A stretch of 54,726 nucleotides of DNA, taken from positions 1-54,726 of the forward strand of contig JAGQWM010000012.1 of the NCBI GenBank assembly GCA_020437365.1, read 5' to 3'. The position numbers and the translations under genes were made by a program. The DNA comes from Chitinophagaceae bacterium (GTDB lineage: Bacteria > Bacteroidota > Bacteroidia > Chitinophagales > Chitinophagaceae). The first letter of the stretch is position 1. Each line of letters begins with the position of its first letter. The notes beneath the pieces were generated by a model, which was not told the DNA's origin, searched no databases, and was given only the letters and a program-made list of their open reading frames with translations. Below are positions 53,513-54,726 of the stretch, one piece after another.

Positions 53513-54609
53513 CGTATTACGAAACCATAAGAGAATTAACAAAGCATGTTCCAGCAACTTTAGTTGACTTTGGCTTACCTCGTGACCCATCACGGACACC
53601 AACGCAAGCATCATCAAATTTCATCACCAACAAAGAGCAAGGTGATTGGGCTGAAAATCTTGTAACAAGAGCAATAAATGAAACTTCAAAAAAATTTGTT
53701 GCAGTAAAGTATGGCAAGTCAGACGATTTGGTTGCAGGTGAGGAAGGGTTTGACAATTTCTATCAGGACTTTCAGAGGGAACTTGATACAATTGGTAAAA
53801 GACCTGACTTATTAATTTTCAAGAGTTCGGACTTTGATAAATATTTAGGTTACAACATTAGCCAAATTCCTCACGATAAAATCGCCAACTATGTAACGAA
53901 AGCAGTTGCAGGAATTGAAGTTCGTTCAAGTGCTTTCTTGATTGACAAGTATGAGGCAGCAATGCAAGTGCGAACAGAAATATTCACCAAACTTGCTTTA
54001 CAAACAAGAGATAAAATTTTCGCAGAGTTCACCGACTTGTTGGAGCATCCAACAAGAAGTAAATACATTCCTGTATTACAAGCCATCACCAACCAAACTT
54101 TAAGTGTAACAGATTTCAAAGTTCCGGGTTGGAGCTCATCAGACAGATTGGTCGCAATGAACGACCAGTTCAAAGAACTGAAAAGAGCAATTAAAGAAAT
54201 TCAGAAAAGAGATTTTCTTTCAATCACTCCAAAGGTTGAAGACATCAAAGTAGTTTACAAATGGATTGAAACTTTCAATGTTCCCCACTTTTATTTTCAA
54301 GTTTTCTTTGACAAGGTTTATGGTATATCTTTTGAGCAAATTCTTTCAATCATTGCCGACCCCGATAAAGAGGGAACTGTTTTTTCTGTTGAAGCAGACA
54401 CAAAAAATCAGAACAAAACTACAATCAAAATCAATTCTAAAAGTGGAGTTCAAGTAGCTTATAAGATTGAAGAACCCAAACACGAAAGTGTTCGGAAAGA
54501 AATGGGTAGAGGAAGATTGCTTTTCTATGTTACTTTCAAGGGTGGAACTGCTTACTTAGATGTGGCGAACTTGTGCGGAGTATTAGGAATAAATCAAAAT
54601 GATTTCTGA
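53509..54609 (+). CDS. AccI-family type II restriction endonuclease
   Basis: 366 aa. I recognise the AccI family from LRxxP-like start [26 protein letters not shown]-type [20 protein letters not shown] and [16 protein letters not shown] (a PD..ExK-like site, with Arg in the last place). AccI cuts GTMKAC; the specificity here is not proven. It lies between the C-protein gene and the methyltransferase, overlapping both by 1-4 bases, so the three form one operon. Confidence 0.85.
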   Translation: MTYYETIRELTKHVPATLVDFGLPRDPSRTPTQASSNFITNKEQGDWAENLVTRAINETSKKFVAVKYGKSDDLVAGEEGFDNFYQDFQRELDTIGKRPDLLIFKSSDFDKYLGYNISQIPHDKIANYVTKAVAGIEVRSSAFLIDKYEAAMQVRTEIFTKLALQTRDKIFAEFTDLLEHPTRSKYIPVLQAITNQTLSVTDFKVPGWSSSDRLVAMNDQFKELKRAIKEIQKRDFLSITPKVEDIKVVYKWIETFNVPHFYFQVFFDKVYGISFEQILSIIADPDKEGTVFSVEADTKNQNKTTIKINSKSGVQVAYKIEEPKHESVRKEMGRGRLLFYVTFKGGTAYLDVANLCGVLGINQNDF

Positions 54610-54726
54610 TGCTGGCAACAAAAAAACATATCGCAACCAATGAACCCGAGAAAGAATATTCTCAATTAGTTTCGCTTGAACACAGGAAAAAATTTGCTCA
54701 ATTCTTTACCCCCTTCCCTATTGCTC
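54609..54726 (+). CDS. N6-adenine DNA methyltransferase, start only (cut by window end)
   Basis: ATG at 54609-54611 overlaps the endonuclease TGA by one base. The 39 residues seen end LEHRKKFAQFFTPFPIA, the N-terminal FxTP motif of gamma-type N6-adenine methyltransferases, as expected for the partner of an AccI-type endonuclease. Catalytic motifs lie beyond the window. Confidence 0.75.
   Translation, partial: MLATKKHIATNEPEKEYSQLVSLEHRKKFAQFFTPFPIA

Noticed and set aside
1..54726. CRISPR array, rRNA operon, riboswitch or replication origin
   Set aside because: No regularly spaced direct repeats, rRNA-like stretches, recognisable riboswitch cores or clusters of DnaA-box-like sites were seen on reading.

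Overview
The window looks like a piece of a Bacteroidota chromosome, most likely from the Chitinophagaceae or a close relative. Promoters follow the Bacteroidota pattern (TTG or TTTG near -33, TAnnTTTG near -7), and Shine-Dalgarno sequences are mostly absent. Gene families typical of the phylum are present: DUF1800/DUF1501 pair, tandem long-loop POT transporters, serC-DUF1015 and surface-antigen barrels. The genus is inference; no rRNA gene is present to settle it.

Layout. 1-1850: end of a membrane protein gene, rlmD, a tRNA-Arg(CCU), and beside it a second, broken copy of the tRNA 5' half interrupted by two short palindromic inserts. 1943-3373: an ECF sigma operon (sigma factor, one-TM putative anti-sigma, Spy/CpxP-like protein). 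3377-4154: an AT-rich 762-bp insertion flanked by 16-bp direct repeats, carrying a small membrane protein and a dead XRE gene. 4132-11200 (minus strand): acyl-CoA synthetase, TPR protein, serC-DUF1015, a zinc phospholipase C-like protein and a DUF502 protein. 11255-18440: a TetR-regulated RND efflux operon with an operator sitting between the promoter elements. 18582-24281: AIM24 protein, an orphan 2-oxoacid oxidoreductase alpha subunit, an HD hydrolase fused to a Pycsar-type membrane effector domain, and a duplicated SdiA-regulated-type lipoprotein.

24265-32952 is the most unusual block. A 1224-aa protein joins a calcineurin-like phosphoesterase, a middle domain with kinase-like catalytic motifs (DxDRHxGQW and PIPxDRDQAF) and a C-terminal outer-membrane barrel. 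An 852-aa paralogue lacks the phosphoesterase. Two PAP2 phosphatases and a small exported protein lie between or beside them. I read it as a possible phosphoryl-transfer/phosphatase system of the envelope; the kinase assignment is my inference from motifs.

33006-45724 is mostly housekeeping and transport: YbjQ-like protein, serS, DUF1800/DUF1501, two POT transporters, purD, tryptophan 2,3-dioxygenase and an MFS carrier. 45926-51994 is the cell-shape operon mreB-mreC-mreD-mrdA-rodA, in which mreC is split by one extra T in a seven-T run. After an MBL-fold hydrolase gene, 52850 to the right edge is an R-M island: a C-protein-like XRE regulator with two C-box operators, an AccI-family endonuclease and the start of its N6-adenine methyltransferase, cut by the window end.
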